53,992 nt of DNA, taken from NCBI GenBank assembly GCA_017307785.1, contig JAFKGI010000049.1, positions 1-53,992 on the forward strand, written 5' to 3'. The notes under the pieces are model-generated. The model worked only from the letters and a program-made list of their open reading frames with translations, searched no databases and was not told the DNA's origin. Position 1 is the stretch's first letter, and each line of letters opens with the position of its first letter. A program made the position numbers and the translations under genes. Of the stretch, positions 17,522-24,945 are shown piece by piece. This DNA comes from Vulcanimicrobiota bacterium (GTDB taxonomy: Bacteria > Vulcanimicrobiota > Xenobia > Xenobiales > JADMJV01).

Positions 17522-18483
17522 GGCGACACCGTCAGTTCGGCCACCACGCCGCGATGATCGGTAGGGTAGGGGGTGACCACGATGTCGGCATCCGGGCCCA
17601 CCACCTTGACGTCCCGCACCTGCAGGCCGTCGACCATGATGAAGTCCAGTCGATCGTGATGATCCTTGGGATCGTCCGCGGCGGTGCGCGGCGTCCAGGT
17701 GTTCCCCGGATGAGCCATTTCGTCGGGATAGACCACCCGGTAGGCATCTTTCAGACCGGCCTGCTCAAAAGCCTTACTGGCAGGCCACTCGACCTTGATG
17801 GGGTGCCGTCCGGATTCGGCCGCCCGCTGGGTCCAGTCCAGATGGGAGGGTTCGTTGAAATCTCCGGTCAGCACTTTGGGAGCGTCCACCGTGGCCATGT
17901 CCTCGAGCACCGACTGCACGTCGGCGCCGCGCGCCAGCCGCGATTGTTCCTGAGCTTCCGCCTCGGTCTTGATGAAAACTCCGTCCCCATAGGGAATCCC
18001 CAGCAGCTGGTAAGGCTGATAAGGCGAATGATACAGATGAGCGTTGAAGACGGCCAGCGGCCGGCCGTCGCTGAGCCGCACCACCATACCGTGACGAGCC
18101 GGAGTGACCGACTCCACCGGCAGCCGGGTCAGCATCGACTTCCACTCATTCTGGCGCACCAACTGGTAGCCCAGCTTCTGGCTCAAAGGCTCGGCGCACG
18201 AGCCGATTTCCTGCAGTCCCACTACGTCGGGGTTGCCGGCCCGAATCACTTCGGCGATTCCGTCCACCCCGTCCTTACAGTCGAGCCAGACGTTCAAGCT
18301 CATCACCTTGACTTGAGCGCTCTGAGCCGCCGCCGGCGTAGCCAGCAAACCGACCGCGCCCAGCGCTGCCGCTCCCGCCAGCTTCCAGTTGTTGCCTGAC
18401 GAGGAGCTCATGCTGCTGCTCTCGACCTGAGGTCGCAGCGGCGGACGCGCCGCCCGCGGTCGGACCGGTGATAGTTGATCCAT
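17518..18483 (-). CDS. Exported endonuclease/exonuclease/phosphatase family protein
   Basis: 321 residues. A ~30-residue Pro/Arg/Ser-rich lead is followed by a hydrophobic segment and AxA site (LAGAAALGAVGLLATPAAAQS), a signal peptide with an unusually long n-region. The EEP domain follows: MSLNVWL, VVGLQEIGS, FNAHLYH, TGDFNEPSHLDW, DRLDFIMVD and TDHRGVVAEL provide the Asn, Glu, His, Asp-Asn, Asp and Asp-His catalytic set. Relatives are secreted sphingomyelinase/phosphodiesterases and DNases; substrate unknown. Its stop overlaps the TTG start of the next gene. Confidence 0.82.
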   Translation of the reverse strand: MDQLSPVRPRAARPPLRPQVESSSMSSSSGNNWKLAGAAALGAVGLLATPAAAQSAQVKVMSLNVWLDCKDGVDGIAEVIRAGNPDVVGLQEIGSCAEPLSQKLGYQLVRQNEWKSMLTRLPVESVTPARHGMVVRLSDGRPLAVFNAHLYHSPYQPYQLLGIPYGDGVFIKTEAEAQEQSRLARGADVQSVLEDMATVDAPKVLTGDFNEPSHLDWTQRAAESGRHPIKVEWPASKAFEQAGLKDAYRVVYPDEMAHPGNTWTPRTAADDPKDHHDRLDFIMVDGLQVRDVKVVGPDADIVVTPYPTDHRGVVAELTVSP

Positions 18484-18548
18484 TCCACTACTTTAATCCT
18501 CAAGGCCGACCTCCGGGTCCGCGAAATGCAAACAAAAGGTTTCCGATG

Positions 18549-19310
18549 TTACGATTTCAGACCGGCTATCAGTCGATTGGCTTCGGCCAGATGTCCACAC
18601 AGCAGTCGATACCCCCGGTCCAACTGGTCCCAGTGCAGGGGCAGCGCGGCCATATCCGTCACCACCTGACCCGCCTGCTCGAATTGCTCCAGCAATTCCG
18701 GCATTCCGCGCAATTGGCGAGTGGCCGCCTGGTAGCGGGCTCGCATCCCGCCCAGGTGTTCCACCACCGCCGACTCCTGACCGTTGGCCCGCCAGCCGGC
18801 GATCAGTTGCAGCAAGCGCTGCACGTCCGGCGGCAAAGGACCCCCGGGAGCCACTTCTTTCCAGTCGCCCACCGGTTCGTCCACGGTCAGCGCCTGGCCG
18901 CATTCGCGACAACTCGACCAGTCCATCGAATTGACGGCGCCGCAAGCCGGACACAGCGACTGCTCCGACCAGCCGGCCCAGGTGGCGGCTTCTTGTTCCA
19001 GAGTGCGCGCCCAATTCGCCCAGTCTCCGTGCTGTCGTTCTGTCTGAGGCCAGCCGCGCTGGGCGCGCATCTCTTCCAGAGCGGTCAGGCCCTCGCGAAA
19101 CGGGCTTGCGTCCGGCACTTCTCTCAGCAACTGTTGCAAGGTCTGGTGGCTGACTTCCACCTCCGCATCCACCGCCCCGGCCACCCGCTCCCAATCTTCC
19201 GGCGCGGCCTCGGGATTTTCTGACCACCATTGCAGAAACATCTGCAGGGGGGCCGGCTCTTCTTCCTCGGCAAAACTCCCCATCAGATTGCGAATAAGTT
19301 CGGATGACAC
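18549..19310 (-). CDS. Zinc-ribbon protein of unknown function
   Basis: 253 residues. CPACGAVNS...CRECGQ near 118-135 is a four-Cys zinc ribbon. On either side are acidic and Gln/Leu-rich helices (LLREVPDASPFREGLTALEE; LPPDVQRLLQLIAGWR; LRGMPELLEQFEQAG) suggesting a helical bundle. Starts with GTG 19310, six bases after AGGAG, a strong site. Divergent from the glycine-rich/collagen-like gene. No family recognised; a scaffold or nucleic-acid contact role is possible but unsupported. Confidence 0.65.
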   Translation of the reverse strand: MSSELIRNLMGSFAEEEEPAPLQMFLQWWSENPEAAPEDWERVAGAVDAEVEVSHQTLQQLLREVPDASPFREGLTALEEMRAQRGWPQTERQHGDWANWARTLEQEAATWAGWSEQSLCPACGAVNSMDWSSCRECGQALTVDEPVGDWKEVAPGGPLPPDVQRLLQLIAGWRANGQESAVVEHLGGMRARYQAATRQLRGMPELLEQFEQAGQVVTDMAALPLHWDQLDRGYRLLCGHLAEANRLIAGLKS

Positions 19311-19425
19311 AGAAACTCCTCAAAACGGTAACGCAGTTTACGAGTTCGTAACAAGATCGCGCTTCTGAACCATGGTCAGTTTTCCCTATGCTGGTCAAAA
19401 GATAGTGTTAGGGAGCAAGCGAGCT

Positions 19426-20073
19426 ATGGATATCGGAAACATCGCCGGACTTTTGGGCAACATCGGACAGGGAGATCTCTCGGCCAATCGCGGCACCGAC
19501 GGTCTTCTGGGTGCCATCGGCGGTTTGACCGGTATCTCTGGCCTCGATTCTCTGGGCCAGGGCCTGAGCCAGGGCAACGCCCAGGGTCTGGCTTCCGGCC
19601 TGGCCGGACTGGCGGGTAATTTGCCCGGCATTGGCGGTTTTGCCGACATGGCCAAAGACGCCATCAGCGGCAATCTCGACGCCAGCAGCGCCCTGCAGGG
19701 CGGTCTCTCGGCCATCGGCGGAATGATTGGTGGACCTATCGGCGGCCTGGCCGCCGGCGCACTGGGCGGCCTGTTGGGCGGCAAAGAAGGCTCTCTTGGC
19801 GGTCTCGGTAAGGGCCTGGGCAGCATCGGCAGCGCCATCGGCGGCGCGCTCGGCAGCGTGGGCAAGGCTATCGGCGGCGCTCTGGGAATCGGCGACAAAG
19901 CCAGCACTTCTTCCAAGGGCGCTAAGGGCACTGACTCCAAAGGCGCAAAAGGGGCGGACGGTTCCAAGGGGGCGGATGGATCGAAGGGTGCTTCCGGCAG
20001 CAAAGGCGACTCCGGCGGCAAGTCGGGCGGTGCCGGTGGCGCCAGCGGCGGTGGCGGCGGCAAAGGCAAATAA
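19426..20073 (+). CDS. Glycine-rich protein with short collagen-like tail
   Basis: 215 residues. Residues ~1-155 are Gly/Leu/Ala-rich with repeating GxxxG and GGLxG patterns (GLASGLAGLAGNLPGIGG; GGPIGGLAAGALGGLLGG). The tail is Lys/Asp/Ser/Gly-rich with at least eight consecutive Gly-X-X triplets (GAK GAD GSK GAD GSK GAS GSK GDS), then GGGGGKGK. Gly-X-X runs can form collagen-like triple helices, but the run is short and poor in Pro. No signal peptide; localisation unknown. ATG 19426 is preferred because GGGAG lies upstream; ATG 19372 would add 18 residues. Real coding is supported by the absence of stops and a stop right at the AT-rich boundary. Confidence 0.65.
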   Translation: MDIGNIAGLLGNIGQGDLSANRGTDGLLGAIGGLTGISGLDSLGQGLSQGNAQGLASGLAGLAGNLPGIGGFADMAKDAISGNLDASSALQGGLSAIGGMIGGPIGGLAAGALGGLLGGKEGSLGGLGKGLGSIGSAIGGALGSVGKAIGGALGIGDKASTSSKGAKGTDSKGAKGADGSKGADGSKGASGSKGDSGGKSGGAGGASGGGGGKGK

Positions 20074-20081
20074 ATTTAAAT

Positions 20082-21080
20082 TTAGTGACGCACCGCTCGC
20101 ACTAAGGCGGCGTCAAAGAGGGGCACATCTTCCACCATGGGGATGTGCCCCACTTGATTTAAGACCTCCAATTTGGCCTTGGGAAGATTCTCCAGCAAGA
20201 CTTTGGTCAAATCCAGCGGGGTCAGCGTGTCCTCTCGCCCCCAAAGAATGCGCACGGGAATTTTCAGGCGCCGATAGTGGGCGCTCTGCGTGCTCGGCCC
20301 GCCCAGCCGATCGTGCGTGTAGTCGGCCACCCAGCGCGAATACTTCTTGCCGGTGCGCTGATTGTCAAACGGCTGAAAGTAGCGATCGAACACCGGTTTT
20401 TCCAGTCGATCGGGACGATAGACGAATCCCTTGATGCGCTCCGTGGAAAAGGGGCGATTGTGAATGGCCAGCCCCACTCCCAGGTCGCGCAAAGGGCCAA
20501 TGTCCAGGAAGCTGCGTGAGTCCGGGCGCTTTTCGTCCACGTTCAGAACGCCGTCGATCAACACCAATCGCTGCACCCGATGAGGTTTGGCCAGCATCAC
20601 CGCCTCGGTGGCCGGACCCGCCCCGTAAGAATGGGCCACCAGAATGATCTTCTGACCTTTGAGATGCTCCAGGAATCCCAGAATTCGCTGCGCCTGCTGG
20701 GCCCGCGAATAGTTCCCCTGATCGGAAATCAGGCTGTATCCGAACGGAGGCAAATCCAGGGCGGCGAAATTCCAGTGCTTCTGCCTGGCCGCCAGCGCCT
20801 CCACCCGGGGCCACCAGGTGCCATGCCAGGCCGCCAACCCGCCCACGAAAACCACGGTGACCTTGGCCTTGGGCCGCCGAATCTCCCGAAAAGCCAGATG
20901 ATCCTCGCCGACCTGCACGTAGCGAGTCCCCTTGGGAGCCTCACGCAGCGGGTCCTTCCGCTCCACAAACCACCCCAGGTAGAGCGCGTAGCCCAGTACC
21001 AAGAGAATGCCGGCCATCAGTAAAACGAAGGCCAGCAACAAGAGTTTGAATTTCAGCTGAAGTTTGCCGAACCTGTCCAA
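20082..21080 (-). CDS. Membrane-anchored alpha/beta hydrolase
   Basis: About 332 residues. An N-terminal anchor (LLLLAFVLLMAGILLVLGYALYLGWF, residues ~14-40 in part) precedes an alpha/beta hydrolase fold: VTVVFVGGLAAWHGTWW, nucleophile elbow AHSYGAG near 185, LLWGREDTLTP-type Asp region (ILWGREDTLTP), and catalytic His in NQVGHIPMVED. Likely an esterase or lipase with the active site outside the cytoplasm. TTG 21080 has GAGGGG 6 bases upstream and is the best start; the frame stays open far upstream through GC-rich repeats, which are not taken as coding. Confidence 0.8.
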   Translation of the reverse strand: MDRFGKLQLKFKLLLLAFVLLMAGILLVLGYALYLGWFVERKDPLREAPKGTRYVQVGEDHLAFREIRRPKAKVTVVFVGGLAAWHGTWWPRVEALAARQKHWNFAALDLPPFGYSLISDQGNYSRAQQAQRILGFLEHLKGQKIILVAHSYGAGPATEAVMLAKPHRVQRLVLIDGVLNVDEKRPDSRSFLDIGPLRDLGVGLAIHNRPFSTERIKGFVYRPDRLEKPVFDRYFQPFDNQRTGKKYSRWVADYTHDRLGGPSTQSAHYRRLKIPVRILWGREDTLTPLDLTKVLLENLPKAKLEVLNQVGHIPMVEDVPLFDAALVRAVRH

Positions 21081-21283
21081 CCAGGACCCCTCACCCACTC
21101 GATGCGCGACCAGAAAGGCCCCCTGGCAATGCCCAGGGTTACCGACTCTCCGGCCGTTAATTGCCGGGCCCCGATGGGAAAATACTCCCCCTCGCGACCG
21201 CGCTCGGACAGGAACTGCGCGTAAGCCCAGTTGCGATCCTTGTTGTTGACGGCGATATGGGCCCCTAAAATGGTGGCCGCCAC
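21053..21283 (-). CDS. Small unknown protein overlapping the hydrolase start
   Basis: About 76 residues from GTG 21283. The sequence (ILGAHIAVNNKDRNWAYAQF, SERGREGEYFPIGARQL, SVTLGIARGPFWSRIEW) has normal amino-acid composition, unlike the other frames here. Its end overlaps the proposed hydrolase start by 28 bp, consistent with coupling. The ribosome site is only GG-rich, and the start lies at the edge of the tandem repeat, so it may instead be the surviving 3' end of a longer gene eroded by the repeat. Family not recognised. Confidence 0.4.
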   Translation of the reverse strand: MAATILGAHIAVNNKDRNWAYAQFLSERGREGEYFPIGARQLTAGESVTLGIARGPFWSRIEWVRGPGWTGSANFS

Positions 21284-21629
21284 CCGCCCCGGACGAAGCC
21301 CCTGTCCGCCACCGGCGCCAGACAGTCCGCCACCCGCCCCGGACAAACCCCCGTCCGCCACCGGCCCCGGACAGTCCGCCCCCCGCCCCGGACAACCCCC
21401 TGTCCGCCACCGGCGCCAGACAGTCCGCCCCCCGCCCCGGACAACCCCGCGTCCGCCACCGGCGCCAGACAGTCCGCCACCCGCCCCGGACAAAGCCCCT
21501 GTCCGCCACCCGCCCCGGACAGAACCCTGTCCGCCACCGGCGCCAGACAGTCCGCCACCGGCCCCGGACAACCCTCGTCCGCCACCGGCGCCAGACAGTC
21601 CGCCACCCGCCCCGGACAAACCCCCTGTC
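21275..21629. repeat. GC-rich tandem repeat, about 14 half-units of 21-29 bp
   Basis: Units begin GTCCGCCAC or GTCCGCCCC and alternate between a 21-bp form (GTCCGCCACCGGCGCCAGAC + A) and a ~28-bp form (GTCCGCCACCCGCCCCGGAC plus an A- and C-rich spacer). Unit starts: 21304, 21325, 21353, 21374, 21402, 21423, 21451, 21472, 21501, 21529, 21550, 21577 and 21598. The long form has an inverted GTCCG/CGGAC pair able to form a hairpin. The ~49-bp composite period is not a multiple of three, and all three minus frames stay open only because of base composition. The array fills the gap between the GlxA-type regulator's stop and the small gene. Confidence 0.85.
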
Positions 21630-22550
21630 CTAGTTCAGCCCCACCGCAAACCGCCGCCGATAGTCACCCGGCGACAGCCCGATGATGCGATGGAAGATCT
21701 TGCGGAACGCCCCGGGGTCCTCATAGCCGACCTGCCATGCGATCTCGTTCACCGAATCCTTGGAGAACTCCAGCGCCTCGCGCGCCTTGCCCACCCGCAG
21801 GCTCTGCACATACTCGGTCGGTTTCAACCCCGTCGCCTTCTGAAAGCGCCGCAAAAACGTCCGCTCACTCAGCTGCGTCCGCGAAGCCATGGCCGTCACC
21901 GAGTGCGCCTCCGCATAGTGCTGCTGCAGCCAGTGCTGCACCCCCAACACCAGCTCATCCCCGTGCGTCAAATTCGGCGTGAAGCTGCTATAAAACCGCT
22001 GCTCCCGCCCCGCCGGATCCACCAGAAAGAAGCGCGCTGTATGCAGCATCACCGACGGTCCTAAAAACCGATAGACCAGCTTCAACCCCAGGTCCACCCA
22101 GGCCATCACTCCGCCCGCCGTGATCAAATCCCCATCCTCAATCATCAGCTTGTCCGAGTCCACCCGGACCGCCGGATACAATTCCGCCAGCCGTCCGGCG
22201 AACATCCAGTGAGTCGTCACCGTCCGCCCGTCCAGCAACCCGGTGCTGGCCAATACAAAAGCCCCGCCGCACACCGAGCACAACGTCACCCCCCGCCCGT
22301 GCAGTCCCCGCAGCCAGGCCGTGCAACTCTCCATCCCCGCAAACGGCGGAGTCCCCGCCAACGTCCCCGGCACAATCAGGGCCGACAAAGACTCCTCCCG
22401 GCCCAGGTCCTCCAGGGCCCAATGACTCGTCTTGATAGCCGACCCACCGTGCTCCAGCGAGAACCCGCTGGCAATCGTGAACATGTCCGTCAGGCCGTAG
22501 AGCGCCGCCTGCTGCGCGCCTGGATAATTGAAGATTCCGATCTCTGTCAC
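21630..22550 (-). CDS. GlxA-family transcriptional regulator (DJ-1/PfpI plus AraC HTH)
   Basis: 306 residues. The N-terminal ~185 residues are a DJ-1/PfpI-like domain with LCSVCGGAFVLASTGLL at the nucleophile-elbow position. The C-terminal ~100 residues are an AraC DNA-binding domain with two helix-turn-helix units (SVTAMASRTQLSERTFLRRF; SVNEIAWQVGYEDPGAFRKIFH) ending in SPGDYRRRF. GTG 22550 has GAGG five bases upstream. It is divergent from the hydrolase/SDR genes and probably controls them; two TTTTGCC repeats 21 bp apart lie in between. Confidence 0.9.
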   Translation of the reverse strand: MTEIGIFNYPGAQQAALYGLTDMFTIASGFSLEHGGSAIKTSHWALEDLGREESLSALIVPGTLAGTPPFAGMESCTAWLRGLHGRGVTLCSVCGGAFVLASTGLLDGRTVTTHWMFAGRLAELYPAVRVDSDKLMIEDGDLITAGGVMAWVDLGLKLVYRFLGPSVMLHTARFFLVDPAGREQRFYSSFTPNLTHGDELVLGVQHWLQQHYAEAHSVTAMASRTQLSERTFLRRFQKATGLKPTEYVQSLRVGKAREALEFSKDSVNEIAWQVGYEDPGAFRKIFHRIIGLSPGDYRRRFAVGLN

Positions 22551-22590
22551 TTTTGCCTCGATCCGCGTCAGTTTTGCCCATCCCGGCAAA
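22551..22590. promoter_or_regulatory. Candidate GlxA-type regulator binding sites
   Basis: TTTTGCC occurs at 22551-22557 and 22572-22578, exactly 21 bp apart, the spacing expected for two AraC-family sites on one face of the helix. The second copy is also half of a dyad TTTGCC-N6-GGCAAA (22573-22590). They lie in the 94-bp gap between the regulator and the hydrolase gene. Binding is inferred. Confidence 0.45.
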
Positions 22591-22644
22591 CCCCGCCATG
22601 CGGTTCAATCTGGGTATCGAATCACCTACGAAGGACACGATGCA

Positions 22645-23457
22645 ATGAGCTTCATCACCGCCCGCGACGGCGCCAAAATCTTCTACAAGGACTGGGGCAA
22701 AGGTCAACCGGTCGTCTTCAGCCACGGCTGGCCCCTCAACGCGGACTCCTGGGATGAACAACTGGTCTTCCTGGCCAACCACGGCTACCGGGTCATCGCC
22801 CACGACCGCCGCGGACACGGCCGCTCCGACCAGACCTGGGACGGCAACGAAATGGACACCTACGCCGACGACCTCAAGGCCCTGGTCGATCAGCTCGGAC
22901 TGGAAAAAGCCGTGCACGTCGGCCATTCCACCGGCGGCGGCGAAGTGGCCCGCTACATCGGTCGCCACGGCACCGCCAAAGTGGCCGGAGCTCTGCTCCT
23001 CGGCGCCGTGCCCCCGCTGATGCTCAAGACCGACACCAATCCCGACGGCCTGCCCATCGAAGCCTTCGACGCCATCCGCAACGGCGTCTCCAGCGACCGC
23101 TCTCAGTTTTATAAGGATCTGACCACCCCGTTCTTCGGCGGTCGCGCCACCCAGGGTATCATCGACCAGTTCTGGCTGATGAGTATGCAAACCGGCCTCA
23201 AAGCCGCTCTGGACTGCATCAAGGCCTTTTCGGAAACCGACTTCCGCGAAGACCTCCGGAAGATTGACGTGCCCACCCTCTTCATCCACGGTGACCAGGA
23301 TCAGATCGTGCCCATCGGCGCGGCTGCCCACGCCGGTCACAAGCTGGTGAAGGACTCCCAGCTCAAAGTCTACGAAGGAGGCGACCACGCTCTGGCCGTC
23401 ACCCACCGCGACCGTTTCCATGCCGACCTGCTCGAATTTTTGAAGGGACTCAAGTAA
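22645..23457 (+). CDS. Alpha/beta hydrolase, cofactor-free haloperoxidase/esterase type
   Basis: 270 residues. The triad is visible: Ser in VGHSTGGG (~96), Asp in IHGDQDQIVP (~220) and His in EGGDHALAVTH (~250), with oxyanion-loop SHGWPLNADSWD. This pattern is typical of non-haem chloroperoxidases/arylesterases. ATG 22645 with AAGGA nine bases upstream matches the conserved start (MSFITARDGAKIFYKDWG). The next gene starts one base after this stop. The pair is probably induced through the divergent GlxA-type regulator. Confidence 0.9.
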   Translation: MSFITARDGAKIFYKDWGKGQPVVFSHGWPLNADSWDEQLVFLANHGYRVIAHDRRGHGRSDQTWDGNEMDTYADDLKALVDQLGLEKAVHVGHSTGGGEVARYIGRHGTAKVAGALLLGAVPPLMLKTDTNPDGLPIEAFDAIRNGVSSDRSQFYKDLTTPFFGGRATQGIIDQFWLMSMQTGLKAALDCIKAFSETDFREDLRKIDVPTLFIHGDQDQIVPIGAAAHAGHKLVKDSQLKVYEGGDHALAVTHRDRFHADLLEFLKGLK

Positions 23458-23458
23458 A

Positions 23459-24196
23459 ATGAAACTGCACAACAAAGTCGCTATCGTCACCGGAGGTTCC
23501 AAGGGCCTGGGAGCCAACATGGCCGAGAAGCTGGCCGCCGAAGGCGCCGCCGTCATCGTCAACTACGCCTCCAGCCAGACGGCCGCCCAGGCCGTGGTCG
23601 ACCAAATCGTGCAAAACGGCGGACGCGCCCAGGCCGTCCAGGCCGACGTCTCCAATCCCGAGCAGCACAAAGCCCTCTTTGACGCCGCCGAAACCGCCTT
23701 CGGCAAAGTCGACATCCTGGTCAACAACGCGGGTGTCTACGAAGTCGCCCCCCTCGAGCAAATCGACGCCGGCCACTTTCACCGCCAGTTTGACCTCAAC
23801 GTACTGGCCCCGCTGCTGCTCACCCAGGAAGCGGCCCGCCGCATGGGTCCCGGCAGCTCGATCGTCAACGTCAGTTCGGTGGTCAGCACCCTATCGCCCG
23901 CCCACACCGCCGTCTACAATGGCACCAAAGCCGCCCTCGACTCCATCACCCGCTCCCTGGCCAAAGAACTTGGCGCCCGTGGCATCCGCGTCAACTCCAT
24001 CAACCCTGGCCTGGTGGAAACCGAAGGCCTGCACGCCAGCCCCCTCATCGGCGCCCGTCAGGCCCTGGCCGCCATCACCCCCCTCGGTCGCATCGGTCAA
24101 CCCGACGACATCGGCCCCGGCGTCGTTTTCCTGGCCTCCGACGATTCCAAATGGATGACCGGTGAAACCCTCTACATCAGCGGCGGCCTCCGCTAG
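23459..24196 (+). CDS. SDR family oxidoreductase (FabG-like)
   Basis: 245 residues, the usual length. Classical short-chain dehydrogenase motifs: TGGSKGLGANMA at 12-23 for NAD(P) binding, NNAGVYE near 88, catalytic Ser in VNVSSVVST (~140), and Tyr-Lys in YNGTK (~153-157). The closing SDDSKWMTGETLYISGGLR is typical. Substrate unknown; the context with a hydrolase under one regulator suggests catabolism or detoxification of a carbonyl compound. Confidence 0.92.
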   Translation: MKLHNKVAIVTGGSKGLGANMAEKLAAEGAAVIVNYASSQTAAQAVVDQIVQNGGRAQAVQADVSNPEQHKALFDAAETAFGKVDILVNNAGVYEVAPLEQIDAGHFHRQFDLNVLAPLLLTQEAARRMGPGSSIVNVSSVVSTLSPAHTAVYNGTKAALDSITRSLAKELGARGIRVNSINPGLVETEGLHASPLIGARQALAAITPLGRIGQPDDIGPGVVFLASDDSKWMTGETLYISGGLR

Positions 24197-24231
24197 CAAG
24201 GGGCTGCCTTGGGCAGAGAGAAGGTAACCAG

Positions 24232-24942
24232 ATGGCAGACCCGGCACTCACGTCCCAAGGCATCCCCGCTCCCGACGTCTCCCACCTGATCACGGAGGAC
24301 GATACTCCTTTGGATAACTTCTTCCAGGACAAGCAAGCGACGCTGCTGACGGACGCCCTCAACGCTTCCTGGCCGGAAGGACGCCCCTTCGTGAGCGCCG
24401 CCGACGTCGGTATCTTTGCCACCAATTACGAGCCCCCGGTTGTTCCCGACGTCTTGCTCAGCACCGGCGTCAGCTTCGCCGAGGAGATCCACGACAAAGA
24501 CAAGCGCTCCTACTACCTGTGGCTCTTCGGCAAACCACCGGAAATCGTCATTGAGGTCGTTTCCAACAAAATCGGCGGCGAGGACGAGGAAAAACTGGCC
24601 CGTTACGCCCGCATCAAAGTCCCTTATTATCTCGTGTTCGACCCCTATCAACATCTAACCAATCGCCCCCTGCGCATTCGCCAACTCAGTGGAGCGAGCT
24701 ACGTCGACAAGATCGACCACTGGTTCCCAGAAGTGGGGCTGGGGGTCTGTATTTGGCGTGGCGAATACGACGGCATGCAGGCCAACTGGCTACGCTGGTG
24801 CGACCGCAGCGGCAGCCCCCTGCTGACCGGAGTTGAGCGTGCCCGCCAGGCCGAACAACGTGCCGATACCGAGAGCGCCCGGCGCCGACTGCTGGAAGAG
24901 AAACTCCGTGAACTCGGAGTCGACCCCGACAGCCTGACCTGA
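24232..24942 (+). CDS. Uma2-family endonuclease
   Basis: 236 residues. PPVVPDVLLS and PPEIVIEVVSNKIGGED carry the PD...ExK-like residues of the Uma2 (DUF820) restriction-nuclease fold, and KLARYARIKVPYYLVFDP is the usual following helix-strand. The C-terminal ~40 residues form a charged coiled coil (RARQAEQRADTESARRRLLE), common in cyanobacterial Uma2 proteins. Biological role of the family is not settled. The start has AGAAGG 8 bases upstream. The DUF5682 gene starts 3 bp after its stop, which may only reflect dense packing. Confidence 0.85.
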   Translation: MADPALTSQGIPAPDVSHLITEDDTPLDNFFQDKQATLLTDALNASWPEGRPFVSAADVGIFATNYEPPVVPDVLLSTGVSFAEEIHDKDKRSYYLWLFGKPPEIVIEVVSNKIGGEDEEKLARYARIKVPYYLVFDPYQHLTNRPLRIRQLSGASYVDKIDHWFPEVGLGVCIWRGEYDGMQANWLRWCDRSGSPLLTGVERARQAEQRADTESARRRLLEEKLRELGVDPDSLT

Positions 24943-24945
24943 CCC

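Noticed and set aside
21265..21606. Gly-rich proteins encoded across the tandem repeat
   Set aside because: All three minus frames are open only because the GC-rich units lack stops, and the ~49-bp period shifts frame from unit to unit.
21275..21629. CRISPR array
   Set aside because: Units are 21-29 bp with no unique spacers; the sequence between copies is itself repeated, and no cas gene is nearby.
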